DNA from: Paralvinella palmiformis | Taxonomy: Eukaryota; Annelida; Polychaeta; Terebellida; Alvinellidae | Direction of reading: 5' to 3' | DNA: 64,000 bases | NCBI GenBank assembly: GCA_025642065.1 | Contig: JAODUP010000943.1 | Span: forward strand, 70,001-134,000 | Shown: positions 23,327-32,212 of the stretch, piece after piece | How positions within the stretch are numbered: the stretch's first letter is position 1 | How the letters are laid out: each line of letters begins with the position of its first letter | The notes under the pieces: generated by a model | Databases searched by the model: none | What the model saw: only the letters and a program-made list of their open reading frames with translations | Told to the model about the DNA's origin: nothing | Position numbers and translations under genes: made by a program

Positions 23327-24819
23327 GATCAGTATGACAACAATGATGCATCTGATGCGTGGAGATGAAAGTACACGTCGTAAGGTTGATCTTAATTCAG
23401 TACAGAAGAGTGTATATCTTGTTTATCAATTCATACAATACTGATATCTGTTAGTTGAGTACTAACTATTGAGATGACGTACTCGACTCTCGTCCCCGAG
23501 TAAAGTATATTTCTCTCGCTGTCTTATTGTCTATGATCTCATTACCTACGCTAATGAGTTGCTTGTTTCTGTTAATTGGCTCGTTTCAGGTATGTACTTC
23601 GCCTGTATCATGCTGATGTGCTCATTATCCGTTGTCTTCACGGTCCTGGTACTTAATTATCATCACAGAACGCCGAACACTCATCAGATGCCGCGATGGG
23701 TAAGATGGTCACAACAGCAACAACAGCAGCAACAACAACTACTACCACCACCATCAACAACAGTATCAATGTCATTAACAACAACAACACAAACAATAAC
23801 ACTACAATAATAATACGAACAATGGTAACGATGACAACGACCACATCGGCAATATTAGTACAACATAACAACAACAAAAACAACAACAAAGATGACCTTC
23901 TCTATATAATAACATACACGTATGTCTAAATGGAGGTGACACTAAATAATATGGCTGTATAGACGTGTCACTAAGACTCACTCACTCACTCACTCACTCA
24001 CTCACTCACTCACTCACTCACTCACTCACTCACTCACTCACTCACTCACTCACTCACTCACTCACTCACTCACTCACTCACTCACTCACTCACTCACTCA
24101 CTCACTCACTCACTCACTCACTCACTCACTCACTCACTCACTCACTCACTCACTCACTCACTCACTCACTCACTCACTCACTCACTCACTCACTCACTCA
24201 CTCACTCACTCACTCACTCACTCACTCACTCACTCACTCACTCACTCACTCACTCACTCACTCACTCACTCACCATTATACCTCTATTGCGCCCAATTTC
24301 TAGGTGAAGAAGGGCGTCTGTGAGGGTCTAGCCTGGTGCCTGAGGATGAGCAGGCCGGGCCAGAGCAGTCCGCGCAAGAAGCTCATCAAACACGGCAAGC
24401 TCAAAGACCTCGAGCTGCGCGAGCGGTCGTCGCGCAGCCTCCTCGCCAACGTCCTCGACCTCGACGACGACTTCCGGGGCGTGGCCGCCGCCTCGAACAA
24501 TTACAATTCGGCGAAGGGCTTGCCCGGCGAGCCGCGGGCGAACCACCACCACATTCACAACCATTATGTCGGAGTAGCAGACCGTGCATCAACATTCTCG
24601 ACGGCTAACGTCGGCGAGCAGAACACGCTGAGAGACATCCTGAAGGAGCTGAGATCTCTAACCGAGAAGCTTCGAAAAGACGACGAATTCTCGGATCAGT
24701 GTAATGACTGGAAGTTCGCCGCAATGGTTATTGACAGACTCTGTCTCTGGATGTTCACACTATTTACCGCCGTTTCCACGTTCGCTATCCTATTCTCTGC
24801 TCCCAATATGTTCGCATAA
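4756..24819 (+). CDS. Nicotinic acetylcholine receptor subunit, alpha7-like (gene span, 5' end missing)
   Basis: This is a Cys-loop ligand-gated cation channel subunit, expected at the plasma membrane in a pentamer and gated by acetylcholine. Joined exons 2-10 give about 486 residues without the signal peptide. Present in order are loop A (WKPDILMYN), a 13-residue Cys loop ([15 protein letters not shown]), loop B (SWTYHG), loop C with vicinal cysteines (CCPEQY, marking an alpha-type subunit), TM1, TM2 ([14 protein letters not shown]), TM3, a cytoplasmic loop and TM4. The exon lengths 45, 110, 195, 87 and 110 and their phases match vertebrate CHRNA7 from memory of that gene; exons 5 and 6 are fused. 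Exons 3 and 7 each occur twice in tandem. Exon 1 was not found. Alpha7-like placement is by motif and gene structure, not by phylogeny. Confidence 0.95.
5498..5542 (+). CDS. nAChR exon 3a (alternative copy 1)
   Basis: 45 bases, phase 0 at both ends, with acceptor cacgcag|GAC and donor ATG|gtaagt. It encodes [15 protein letters not shown], the conserved segment joining the beta1 and beta2 strands just before loop D. The next residues, VW from exon 4, supply the loop D tryptophan. A second copy of the exon lies 195 bases downstream. The acceptor has a good pyrimidine tract (tctgtttctttctcacgcag). Both copies fit exon 2 and exon 4 perfectly, so inclusion of one excludes the need for the other. 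Confidence 0.93.
5573..5600 (+). repeat. CG/CU dinucleotide tract between exons 3a and 3b
   Basis: A short (CG)n run passes into CTCTCTCTCTCTCTC in the 195-base intron separating the two exon 3 copies. CUCUCU elements are known binding motifs of polypyrimidine-tract-binding proteins. A regulatory role here is inference. Confidence 0.6.
5738..5782 (+). CDS. nAChR exon 3b (alternative copy 2)
   Basis: 45 bases, same phase as 3a, acceptor ccaacag|GAT and donor TTG|gtaagt. It encodes [15 protein letters not shown], 12 of 15 residues identical to 3a (I/M at 6, T/N at 8, M/L at 15). There is no stop, both splice sites match consensus, and the DEKNQ and TNIWLN cores are kept despite several synonymous DNA differences. 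This indicates a functional copy under selection. Including both copies in series would put an extra 15 residues in a rigid beta-strand, so mutually exclusive use is expected. Confidence 0.93.
7100..7910 (-). pseudogene. LINE reverse-transcriptase relic (CR1-like)
   Basis: On the minus strand a motif-A-like stretch [10 protein letters not shown] is seen at about 7763-7790. Further along, YDDIVWNSW and VQRIVNEMM fall at about 7270-7360 and a [14 protein letters not shown] segment at about 7140-7190. In CR1/Jockey-type LINEs the C-terminal thumb region has the order 'Y..VW.P', then 'VQRR.T', then a basic repeat, which matches. The frames are broken by stops and shifts, so it is inactive. Clade assignment is tentative. 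Confidence 0.6.
8118..8430. repeat. AGT/ATT trinucleotide microsatellites
   Basis: Runs of (AGT)n at 8119-8151 and of (ATT)n and (AGT)n around 8215-8270 and 8325-8360, with degenerate spacers that repeat the phrase 'gtagcac...agat'. Confidence 0.8.
8551..8718 (-). repeat. SINE-A copy
   Basis: Minus orientation. The family tail 'ttttacggccacttctgtgcac' is at the left and the tRNA-like head 'GGCGCCTCCGTGGCATAC' at the right. The middle resembles other copies with moderate divergence. It lies within the receptor intron. Confidence 0.8.
9319..9385. repeat. (TA)n microsatellite
   Basis: More than 30 consecutive TA units in the receptor intron. Confidence 0.95.
9921..11641 (+). repeat. 1.7-kb CATC/CCAT tetranucleotide satellite with higher-order repeats
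   Basis: The whole stretch is built from CATC, with CATA, CATT and CCTC variants. Open frames of up to 181 codons encode only His-Pro-Ser-Ile repeats and are artefacts. A larger unit is visible: the phrase 'aaatatacttccatccatac' with its flanks occurs at 10651 and again at 10980, an offset of 329 bases, so the array grew partly by duplication of a longer block. Confidence 0.95.
11995..12064. repeat. (TA)n microsatellite
   Basis: An uninterrupted AT-dinucleotide run of about 70 bases. Confidence 0.95.
12786..12895 (+). CDS. nAChR exon 4 (loops D and A)
   Basis: 110 bases with acceptor tgtcttcag|GTCTGG and donor AACAG|gtaaat. It opens on a codon boundary and ends with two bases of a codon. 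It encodes [17 protein letters not shown] followed by [15 protein letters not shown]. The first W is the loop D aromatic; WKPD..MYN is loop A. NES in MWNES is a possible N-glycosylation site. A preceding (AAT)n tract and TTTTCT-rich acceptor are seen. Confidence 0.95.
13698..13823 (-). CDS. Candidate exon of a P2RX7_C-type cysteine-rich domain, antisense in nAChR intron
   Basis: The minus strand has acceptor aaattcag|CCATAT, 126 open bases (42 codons) and donor GCCCAG|gtgacg. The translation begins [17 protein letters not shown] and contains [12 protein letters not shown] 'PY.FEP' acidic start followed by 'NT.WC.C..C' is the signature of the P2X7 intracellular-tail type domain, found widely in invertebrate proteins and transposon-linked genes. 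The expected next cysteines (C.CC) would be in a following exon; I did not find it. The adjacent element-like end 'aaaggggcagttcaccg' at about 13488 suggests it belongs to a mobile element. Host exon or transposon remnant cannot be decided here. Confidence 0.5.
14317..14458 (+). repeat. 34-base minisatellite, about 4 copies
   Basis: The unit 'tgttttaatgggctagagcc' plus 'ccattagagtggac' repeats at 14317, 14351, 14385 and 14419 with a few substitutions. Confidence 0.9.
14608..14658. repeat. (CA)n microsatellite
   Basis: About 25 CA units ending 112 bases before the exon 5/6 acceptor. Confidence 0.95.
14771..15024 (+). CDS. nAChR fused exon 5/6 (Cys loop, loop B)
   Basis: 254 bases, acceptor tttttcag|CGCGGA and donor CTAATAG|gtagga. 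It encodes [19 protein letters not shown], then WVPPGLF, then the Cys loop [15 protein letters not shown] with 13 residues between the cysteines, FGSWTYHG (loop B tryptophan) and EWELIG. In vertebrate CHRNA7 this stretch is two exons, and here they are continuous. The exon ends one base into a codon; both copies of exon 7 begin with the two bases needed. Confidence 0.96.
15025..17271 (+). other. nAChR intron before the exon 7 pair
   Basis: No exon recognised. It holds an (ATT)n run (15500-15540), a short (TTG)n at 15740-15762, AT-rich unique sequence and the long TA/CT/GT block just before exon 7a. Confidence 0.8.
16814..17163 (+). repeat. Long (TA)n-(CT)n-(GT)n-(CT)n tract upstream of exon 7a
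   Basis: (TA)n at 16814-16853 is followed by about 300 bases of almost pure CTCTCT on the sense strand, broken by a (GT)n stretch at 16930-16960. It ends about 110 bases before the 7a acceptor. The overlapping frames of 120-155 codons encode Ser-Leu repeats and are not genes. In the pre-mRNA this would be an unusually long CU-rich segment. Confidence 0.95.
17272..17466 (+). CDS. nAChR exon 7a (loop C and TM1, alternative copy 1)
   Basis: 195 bases, acceptor atctttccag|GTATGC, donor CTTGTG|gtaggt. It encodes [17 protein letters not shown], then [18 protein letters not shown]1 with the conserved proline (NLVVPCLMM), and [11 protein letters not shown]. The vicinal cysteines mark the alpha-subunit agonist site. 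It ends one base into the Gly codon at TM2 position 4', so this copy supplies Thr at 2' and Cys at 3'. The pair lies 134 bases apart. Confidence 0.95.
17601..17795 (+). CDS. nAChR exon 7b (loop C and TM1, alternative copy 2)
   Basis: 195 bases, same phase as 7a, acceptor cgatgttcag|GCGTAC and donor TCGTTAG|gtaagt. It encodes [36 protein letters not shown]1 (NLIIPCVLI) and [11 protein letters not shown]. Compared with 7a it has Ala instead of Glu before the vicinal cysteines, a largely different TM1 and Ser/Leu at TM2 2'/3', which matches the common alpha7 EKISLG sequence. There are no stops and all family residues are kept. Its acceptor has a weak local pyrimidine tract but a C-rich stretch 50-80 bases upstream. 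Confidence 0.95.
17964..18020. repeat. (TA)n then CATA repeat
   Basis: A (TA)n run followed by CATACATA units in the intron between exons 7b and 8. Confidence 0.9.
18106..18192 (+). CDS. nAChR exon 8 (TM2 pore)
   Basis: 87 bases, acceptor attcatcag|GGGTTA, donor CTAATAG|gtgaga. It encodes [20 protein letters not shown] and [10 protein letters not shown]. This is the pore-lining helix with Leu at 9', Val at 13' and Glu at 20'. Together with the EK supplied by exon 7 (Glu at -1') it predicts a cation-selective, calcium-permeable alpha7-type pore. The Glu at -1' is present in both 7a and 7b. Confidence 0.96.
18417..18822. mobile_element. Non-autonomous hAT-type element with perfect 8-base target duplication
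   Basis: The left end CAGACATGGGATCAATTCCA and the right end (reverse complement CAGACATGGGGTCCATTCAA) form terminal inverted repeats. TTTAATAG occurs immediately on both sides (18409-18416 and 18823-18830). An 8-base duplication and CA..TG ends fit the hAT superfamily. The 406-base interior is a run of CAATTC-type repeats plus a CTACTCCGAGTAC motif; no transposase is present. Confidence 0.85.
19180..19260 (+). repeat. Short tandem repeat, ttccgaccaccCATTTT unit
   Basis: Four consecutive copies of a unit of about 17 bases built on 'catttttccgac'. Confidence 0.8.
19525..19652 (+). repeat. SINE-A copy, internally deleted
   Basis: A fragment of the tRNA-like head ('cacggggctaacaggtagca') is joined to the family body 'gggtgtttcatcttttatttcg' and the tail 'gtgaccgtaaaacagca'. 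The B-box region is missing. Confidence 0.7.
20503..20553. repeat. (CAAA)n microsatellite
   Basis: About 12 AAAC units. Confidence 0.95.
20876..21215 (+). repeat. 14-base minisatellite ATTTGATTTAAATC
   Basis: About 24 tandem copies of a 14-base unit alternating 'atcatttgatttaa', 'atcatttgaattaa' and 'atcatttgatttga' variants. Each unit contains a near-palindromic TTTAAAT or TTTGAAT core. A deletion around 21000 breaks the period. Confidence 0.95.
23262..23321. repeat. (TA)n microsatellite
   Basis: About 30 TA units, 270 bases before exon 9. Confidence 0.95.
23590..23699 (+). CDS. nAChR exon 9 (TM3)
   Basis: 110 bases, acceptor gctcgtttcag|GTATGT, donor CGATGG|gtaaga. It encodes [20 protein letters not shown], then [19 protein letters not shown]3 is followed by the conserved 'NYHHR.P..H.MP.W' start of the cytoplasmic loop. 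It begins with two bases of a codon and ends on a codon boundary, as exon 9 does in CHRNA7. Confidence 0.96.
23700..24303 (+). repeat. Short intron made mostly of (CAA)n and a 300-base (ACTC)n
   Basis: After the exon 9 donor come CAA/ACA trinucleotide repeats (23710-23895). (ACTC)n then runs from about 23972 to 24272, some 75 units, and stops only about 30 bases before the exon 10 acceptor (cccaatttctag). The Thr-His-Ser-Leu open frame over it is an artefact. Confidence 0.95.
24304..24819 (+). CDS. nAChR exon 10 (cytoplasmic loop, MA helix, TM4, stop)
   Basis: 516 bases to the TAA stop, 171 codons. The start [19 protein letters not shown] continues TM3-TM4 loop homology ('..WCLRM.RPG'). The loop is basic then acidic (LDLDDDF) with a His-rich NHHHIHNHY stretch. 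An amphipathic helix ([20 protein letters not shown]) precedes [20 protein letters not shown] (TM4). The length equals the usual terminal exon of alpha7-class genes as I recall it. This exon is clearly richer in GC than its surroundings (GCGCGAGCGG stretches). Confidence 0.96.
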   Translation: MKKGVCEGLAWCLRMSRPGQSSPRKKLIKHGKLKDLELRERSSRSLLANVLDLDDDFRGVAAASNNYNSAKGLPGEPRANHHHIHNHYVGVADRASTFSTANVGEQNTLRDILKELRSLTEKLRKDDEFSDQCNDWKFAAMVIDRLCLWMFTLFTAVSTFAILFSAPNMFA

Positions 24820-24821
24820 GA

Positions 24822-24887
<66 letters not shown>

Positions 24888-25016
24888 ATATCGCGCTTTA
24901 GGTCATTTTGCCATACGTCAAATTCGCCTTTACTCCACTTATCTAAAGTAAATGTTAATGCAGCGATCGTCGCCACGTCCGATGTTACGTCACCCAGCCA
25001 CGTCAACCTGCGTTAT

Positions 25017-25022
25017 AATAAA
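25017..25022 (+). promoter_or_regulatory. Candidate poly(A) signal AATAAA of the nAChR gene
   Basis: First AATAAA after the stop codon, about 200 bases downstream and past a (TA)n run. Use is inferred from position only. Confidence 0.45.
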
Positions 25023-25188
25023 AGGACGTGAAATAAGTAATTTGACAATGATAGATAAATGATGCTAACAACAAATTAAAATTAAATTAAAATATTTACA
25101 TCGAAAGACATATTAAATGCATTTTTAAGACATTACATCCGGGTTACGTCACTTCTTTGGAACCAATTAATGACGTACGGCGGAGTAT

Positions 25189-25234
<46 letters not shown>

Positions 25235-25882
25235 GCGGTGTTTGACACACTTCTAGTGCATTTTAAAATAGTGCAATAATATTTATCACAATGAGAAGAG
25301 ATGAGAATGTATATTACAATCACAAAGAGAACGCACAATGTTTCTTTCTCACAAAAACATTACACTAATTTCACAAAATCATTAGCCATTTTAGGAGTCC
25401 TGTAATTTCAGACTGTTATTTGGGGTGGTCCTCGTCAATGAGTAAATTAAAGCGGAACATTTACCACCTGAAATGAGAGATAGTACGAAAAGACGGTGAT
25501 GATCACACACACACACGCACGCACACATACTACAGGTACTTTATGACACGAGCTTTAGACAGGTGTATCATCAGATGGATCTGTCTCAGTACCCGTGTAC
25601 TCACCATTCCTGGCTGATATGCATTGAGTAAGATATTCACGACAGTTTCCAGCCGACGTAGAAATGAGGCGGCCTGTACTGCTGTACGCTGTACTGGTGT
25701 ACGGTGTACTCTGTACTGCTATACGCTGTACGCAAATGTGTTTTGGTTATGAACATAAATACGATTTGGATAACGACCGGAGCTTCCAAAACAATCGATT
25801 CGTTATAATTACAAATAAACATTGATAAATTTTCAGAACACATATCATATTGTCATGTTTGGGTTTCGACTCATTCGGCCAA

Positions 25883-25931
<49 letters not shown>

Positions 25932-26281
25932 TTCGCCCTGTCATGAAATGCATCTTCAATCAGTATGAAGATGAATCAGCTAATTAAAGAACTTATAAAC
26001 TCGAATAACAAACTGGAAGCCATTTTAAGCTATGTTCATGGCTATATACATAATGTATGACGCCCAGCATCACTCTATGTGTAATCCATATTTATCAGTT
26101 GTTAATGAACACATGACGACAGAATGTCCGACCAGGCATTCCTTGTTTTAGCTTCCATTATGACGTCATGTAAGTTTCTGGGGAAGTGATCGAACGGAAT
26201 TATTCGCAGAGATCTCCTATGATACAGAAATATATCAGGGAGAGAGAGAGGGGGGGTGAGAGAGAGATAGAGAGAGAGTAG

Positions 26282-26328
<47 letters not shown>

Positions 26329-27528
26329 TGAGGTTGTCTGCTCTAACAATGGTTATCTCGCTAAATAGGAAAATTCTATGTATTGTAAAAGATAAAAACC
26401 TGAGTAGGCCACTATATTTATAGTCCACCTTGTCTATTGTCCGTCTTCTTTAGTATCCATTCTGTTTATTATCCATCATGTTGATTGTCCCGGATCTGTA
26501 ATAGACAATAGAGAAACATTAATGAGCATTAAGTCTGTTTATTGTCTGTTAGCGTAAGTAAATACCATATTAATTATTACTGGATATTGTTTTTTAAATT
26601 TGATGCGTGCGTGCGTGCTTATGGAAATGTATGTATGCGCGCGTGAGTATGTGTGCGTGTGTGTGTGTGTGCATGAGTATGTGTGTCTGTGTGTGTGTAT
26701 GAGTATGAATGTGTATGTGTGTGCATGTGTGTGTGTGCATGAGTGTGTGTGTGTGCATGTGTGTGTGTGCATGAGTGTGTGTGTGCATGAGTGTGTCTGT
26801 ATATGTGTCTGTGTGCGTATTGATATAAGAAATATTGCTTGGAGGCAGCACGCTATGTTCTGTTATTATAATTCTTCATGCACGCACGCACGCACACACA
26901 CACACACACACATGTATATATAGGCATACACACAACATACACACACATACAAAAAAAACACACACTCATATACTAAAACACATGCACAACTTAAACAGAA
27001 AACGATCTCTATCGGCATGATGTATTTCTACCCCAAAAAAAGACATACCACATAACATCAACTCATCATTCATTGTCAACTTCGCTAAACAATTTCCTGA
27101 CACGTCCAATACCTGTACAACAGATAAGGCCAAGGTAATTATTATTTTGTTTATGTGTATGTTTATTCGTTGCTAAGGTTCTGTTGTTGAAGGGCGAACA
27201 TGAATATTGTCGTTTGTACAATGACAATAAAGTTCAATGTTCTTAGAGCATCTAAGCGAATGGCAACCTAAGCCGAGGTTTCGTCTGTAGTTGTTCCCGC
27301 GAAGTGTCCGTTGTGCTGTTAATTTATGTTGATTATAGAGATAATTCAATTTATTAATAAAAATTGACTAAATCTTTCATTGTTTATTGGTTACAGCGAT
27401 TCTTTCCGAGACAACTGAGAACCCAATAACAATCATTTCCTTCCATAATCTGAACGGTCGGATATAAAATGTCAGAGAAAATTTTCTGCGGAATTCTCTG
27501 TTTTTACTATTATTTCATTTCAAGTCAT

Positions 27529-27720
27529 ACCTCCGTGGCCCAATTGGTAGCGCGTTCGACCACAGATCACAACCACCCGAGTTCGTATCTCGGCGTGGGC
27601 ATATCTGAAGGTTGTTTCATCTTTGACTTCGCTTCATTACCTTTGGAAGTCGCTCGGCCAATTTAGCGTACCATGTGCACAAAAGTTGCCGTAAAACATC
27701 AAATATCATCATCATCATCA
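27529..27720 (+). repeat. SINE-A copy, nearly full length
   Basis: The tRNA-like head CCTCCGTGGCCCAATTGGTA has an A-box-like segment. Then come the B-box-like GAGTTCGTATCTCGG, the body 'gttgtttcatctttgacttc', the tail 'gccgtaaaacatcaaa' and (ATC)n. A pol III-transcribed SINE is the natural reading. It is not called a tRNA gene because the acceptor stem and anticodon loop do not close convincingly. Confidence 0.85.
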
Positions 27721-27873
27721 GCCACATCCTCTCTCCGCAACAAATTCTTCCCGATTGCAAACACACACACGCACACACACAAATCAAATGTCAAAAGAGA
27801 TCTCAATCTTTGGACAAATGACGAATATGATAAACTGAGTCGAGTTTGAAGAATAAATTTTGAACACGTCTCG

Positions 27874-27990
27874 TGAGATTATCAGTTGAAATATTACAAA
27901 GGTGATAGAAGTGAGATGATCAGTTGAAATATTACAAAGGTCATAGAAGTGAGATTATCAGTTGAATTATTACAAAGGTTATAGAAGTGA
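27874..27990 (+). repeat. 38-base tandem repeat, 3 copies
   Basis: The unit 'gagattatcagttgaaatat' plus 'tacaaaggtgatagaagt' is repeated three times with few changes. Confidence 0.9.
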
Positions 27991-28559
27991 GATTATCCTG
28001 TTATAGATTATTCTGATTTATAGATTAAATTTCTAGCCTGTTCAAAGTGCCACCGAGTGTTGTCGTCGCCGGCACACCATTATGGTGATGATGTTCAACT
28101 GTCTGGTGGCTGGTCGCTATTGTTCGGATTATACTGGCATTAATGGTGTCATCAGATGGTATGACAGATGAGGATGGTAGCGCATCGTGTTGCTGTAGTT
28201 TTTCTATGATTGAAAGACGCCTAAGCTAAATATCCAATATTCATTTTTCAGATTGGGTATATATAATATTTAAATCCACAGAAAAACGCTCGTGTGTGTG
28301 GACTTTGCTCTATTGATCCGGAAAGCTGGTTATCTCTGGATAGATTGGTTCTTCGTGCCCTGTAAGAAGGACAACACGATTTGAAGGGAAATATACAGTA
28401 AAAATTTAATTTAATTTGTTTACTCTACAAAATGTATATACTTATCGGGTAATATTTGTTTTCAATGTAAAGCCTCATACTTACAAAAATAATATAGAAT
28501 AAACATATTTGGGCTTCCCTCAATATCACATAATACTCTTTACAATTAATTTCGTACAC

Positions 28560-30254
28560 CAAGGCTTGTCAGGTCATTCGCAGAAACATGCGAAATTCTT
28601 GGAGGGAATATGGCTCCCAATTAAATAATGGAATTCCCGTGAATACCATATGGAAAATGATAAAGAAAATCTCTGGTAAAGTCCAATGTCCTCCAATTAA
28701 ACAATTAGAAAGAAATGGGAGCATAAACAAGCACAAAAGAGATCAGGAAGATGTTGGCAGAAACGATTGCACACAAACCATCGGCAGAAAATTACACAGA
28801 ACAATTGAAGAGGAAATAAATTACCCTTGAGTAGAATCCATTAAATTTCACATCAATAAATGATTAAATTTATAACAAACAATTTTCAATAAGAGAACTA
28901 CCGGATTCTTTAAATAAATGAGTTGGACCTGCTAATATTCACTACCAGATATTAAAACAAATGCCTGAGCAAACATTAGAAGTACTGCTTCGGATATACA
29001 ATGAAATCTGGAATGGTGGTGATTTCCCCTCCCAGTGGAGGGAAGCCACCATCATCCCAACTCCAAAAGCAGGAAAAAATGTATCAGATCCTGGTAATTA
29101 CCGTCCAATTGCACTCACAAGTTATATATATAAAATGTTTGAGCAGATGGTAAATACCAGGTTAGTCTGGTATCTTGAATATCATGCCATTCTCGCAACC
29201 CATCAGAGTAGTTTTAGAAAATGTAGATCTACCACAGATCAATTAATTAAATTAGAAACTATAATCAGGGAGGGATTCATTAAGAGGCTACACACTGTGG
29301 GATATTTTTCGATTTAGAGAAGGCATATGACACAATATGGAATACATAAAGATTTTTATAATGCCGGACTTCGAGGCAATGTGCCAAAATTAATTTCCAA
29401 AATTTTGACTAGTAGAAACTGATATACTACCAGTAAGATATATGAATTCCATAGAAAGAATTCTACAGTTGTGTCTAAATAAATTAGAAATGGCTTCAAA
29501 TTCTCCAGGTACAAAACAGTCTGCGTGAACTTCTGCCAACAAAGAAAATTTCATCCAGACTCGACTCTAAGATTAAATAGAGTAAATATTCCCGTTGTAA
29601 AACAAACTAAATTCCTTCTGGGTAAAATTCGACAGCAAGCTCTCCTTCATTCCACATATAAATTATATGAAGGTTAAGTGTAATAAATCCTTAAATCAAT
29701 TGAAAGTCGTTTCACGATTACCCTGGGGGAAGGGGGGGAGATCGCTCATCACTCCTCCGTCTATATGAAGTTTGTGGTAGGCAGTGCGTGATGGAACTGC
29801 CTGACGTGGCCTCCATATACACCGCAGAACTTTGAGCTATTTTCCTCGCACGCCATCATGATATTGGCTCTACTGGGAATTTGTTTTATATGCGTGGATT
29901 CTTTGTCCTGCCTACAGGCCATAGCAAATTTAGACATAGAAAATCCACTGGTCCTCAGTATTTTAGAACTACATTCCACCTACAAAAGGATGTGGTATTC
30001 TGCTGTGTACCGAGCCATGTTGGTATTCGTGGCAATGAATTCGCCGATAAGGCTGCCAAAACTGCTCTAAAATGTCAGAAGATCTACATCCCATTACCCT
30101 TCACTGACTTCCGACCTATCATAATGCAATATGTAAGAAAGTAGTGGTCATATTTCTGGTCACTGCACTCTAATTAGTGTGTTCGGTGTGGTCCTTCATT
30201 GCTCGGAATATCACCACATCAGAGAACATTATTATCAAGCAGAGACTCGGAAAG

Positions 30255-30260
<6 letters not shown>
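28560..30260 (+). pseudogene. I-type (RNase H-bearing) LINE relic
   Basis: The pre-RT linker is seen (NSWREYGSQLN, IWKMIKKISGK at about 28590-28680). The RT N-terminal palm follows at 28961-29317 (FPSQWREATIIPTPKAGKN, DPGNYRPIALTS), then motif A as LEKAYDTIW at about 29318. A K..FLLGKI-like thumb segment is at about 29600. An RNase H domain lies at 29860-30110, ending CVPSHVGIRGNEFADKAAK. The region expected to hold the VPQGS and YxDD motifs (about 29410-29450) is missing, and the frames shift repeatedly, so the element is dead. RNase H after RT points to the I/Nimb group among non-LTR elements; the exact clade is inference. Confidence 0.85.
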
Positions 30261-30302
<42 letters not shown>

Positions 30303-30589
30303 CAATGTATTGTTTACATATTTATCATTTATACTTAATAATTTACACCTTTACATTTTAGATTATAAAGAGCTTTTATCGACACCTGTAATCCGCTTAT
30401 TAACCTTTTATACATAATCTTTAGTACGGTTTTATTTTCAAACGTTCTAGGACACTGAATGGCCTAAATTGTTCCGAGGCGTCGTTAAACAACATTCATC
30501 CAGACATGTTCAGTAAATTCCAAGTCGTCCAGAAGATATACTGCGTGACTTAACCTGCTGTTATTGTACAAATGAAGGAGAATTTCGAC

Positions 30590-31150
30590 GAACACAGACT
30601 GCTTTTTTGGCTAATCTCCGATAACGGCCGCCAATATTCTTCGGAGGAGTTTCGGCGATTTGTGAACAGTGATGTCGTTACTCACTCTACTACATCACCG
30701 CACTTTCTGCAGGCGAATAGCTTTATTGAACGTACTGTATAAACCGTTAAAACTATTCGCTAAGGCCTCCGAGTCCGGAGCTGACTCGGATCTGGCCATG
30801 CTGTGCTTAAGTTTAACACATCTTGACCGCAACACACCGTCACCAGGCGAACTACTAAAAGACCGTAGATATTATGCCATTCTCCTCGTTATGACATTCC
30901 GTCGAGACATCAGCCTTAATGAAACGCCGCAGAAGCGTCATGATGCACAGAAGGCTATCTATGATCATCAGGCTAGAGTACTCGAGTCTATACATCCACA
31001 GGAAGCTGTCAGAGTCAAGAACCCACAGAAAAAATGGTGAGAACTGGCGAAGATTCTCGATGCAGCAGAAACACCATGGTCTTACCACGTCACGACTGCC
31101 AACGGAACGTACCACACAAATCGTCGGCATGTACATAAGACACACTAGCA
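30590..31150 (+). pseudogene. Ty3/Gypsy-type integrase relic
   Basis: The second half of a retrotransposon integrase is visible: SDNGRQYSSEEFRRF carries the second catalytic Asp and NSFIERTVKT the catalytic Glu. It is followed by a segment with NTPSPGELL and a C-terminal part with the sequence KNPQKKW. Stops and at least two frame changes break it. The DDE residues, order and C-terminal SH3-like region fit the Metaviridae pol family. No protease, RT or clear LTR pair is seen, though 31560-31930 may be 3' non-coding or LTR sequence. Confidence 0.75.
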
Positions 31151-31490
31151 ATTTCACCTGACTACGTCGGATCCTAATATACAGCCAGAGTTGCCTACAT
31201 CTGTTCTGTATGATTCAGCATCTGTCCAAGTGACTGATAACAGACCAGCCACCGTACCAACCCCAGGTGTCCACAAAGATATGACCTTTAGTGTTCATAA
31301 TATTCTGGACTGTTGTTTAATGTTCTGAATGTTATGGACTATTTTTGTTTTAGAATTGATGACATTCGAAACTATTTAGGACAATATTTGTTTTGAAGAA
31401 ATACGGATACTAAATTATGTGGTTAATAATATCTCATGGATCATAATGCACTCATTCTGAAATTAAATTATGTATGTGTGTGTGTGTGTG

Positions 31491-31545
<55 letters not shown>

Positions 31546-31949
31546 GTTATGTAAAAAAATTATATTAAGATATATGTACAATTTCGTAAAAAAGGTTGCT
31601 GTTTTGTTTTAAATAAGATGTAGATTTTGCTCTTTTCATGGATTTGAATCTGTTTAACATTGTATTATAATTGTGGTTATGGATGCTACATATACATGCG
31701 ACCATGAAGACATAACACGGCTGTCCATCTACCCCTGCTACCATCTGGTGGTGACCTTTTGAAGTAAGCCCGTAGTTAACTAATCACAGCTCCCTCAAGT
31801 TGTACTGTGTACAGTCTGTTATTCCCATGCAGACAATATTTGTTAATATGGAGAATATTCCTAACCTTTATGTAATATCAAAGAAACAATACGTGACTAT
31901 ATTGTTTGATTAAAGTGTATTAATGACTATCCCGGGTCTATATATGATA

Positions 31950-32147
31950 TATTAAAGACCCATGGTCTCATAAATCATGACGTATTATTAAATAAATTAT
32001 ACAGATATGGAAAAAAGGGGGACGTTCATTGACTGATTCAAAAGTTATTTATCAAACTGGTCACAATTTAGTAAAATAGATGGAAACATGTCGTTCAGTC
32101 ACCGAATTTATTTTAGTGTCCCTCAAGGTTCAATACTAGGACCATTA

Positions 32148-32152
<5 letters not shown>
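31950..32152 (+). pseudogene. LINE reverse-transcriptase fragment
   Basis: Two short collinear pieces are recognisable: INHDVLLNKLYRYG (helix after motif A) and SYLSNWSQFSKIDG, followed by the motif-B core FSVPQGSILGPLIY. It stops at a (TA)n run near 32153. This is a typical non-LTR RT palm fragment, not connected to the RNase H relic upstream. Confidence 0.75.

Positions 32153-32210
<58 letters not shown>
32153..32210. repeat. (TA)n microsatellite
   Basis: Long AT dinucleotide run directly following the RT motif-B fragment. Confidence 0.95.

Positions 32211-32212
<2 letters not shown>

Larger units (their letters stand above)
18193..23589 (+). other. nAChR intron between TM2 and TM3 exons
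   Basis: No exon recognised over 5.4 kb. It carries a hAT-type MITE (18417-18822), a truncated SINE (19525-19652), (CA)n near 19748, (ACAA)n at 20503-20553, the 14-base minisatellite (20876-21215) and (TA)n at 23262-23321. A GC-richer part at 22.1-22.6 kb has short open frames without recognisable domains. Confidence 0.75.
24826..28560. other. Gene-free stretch with microsatellites
   Basis: After the receptor there is no recognisable exon. It holds (TA)n at 24826-24885, 25193-25231 and 25888-25931, a GA-rich run at 26240-26322, GT/CA repeats at 26650-26815 and 26880-26990, one SINE-A copy and a 38-base tandem repeat (27874-27990). Confidence 0.75.

Noticed and set aside
23965..24303. 112-codon Thr-His-Ser-Leu frame
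   Set aside because: It is the (ACTC)n microsatellite in the intron before exon 10.
27529..27605. tRNA gene
   Set aside because: It is the head of SINE-A: the family body follows, many copies exist and the stems do not pair as a functional tRNA. The same holds for 41631, 33531 and 57024.
31560..31930. LTR of the Gypsy relic
   Set aside because: No second copy of the sequence is present in the window, so an LTR cannot be shown.
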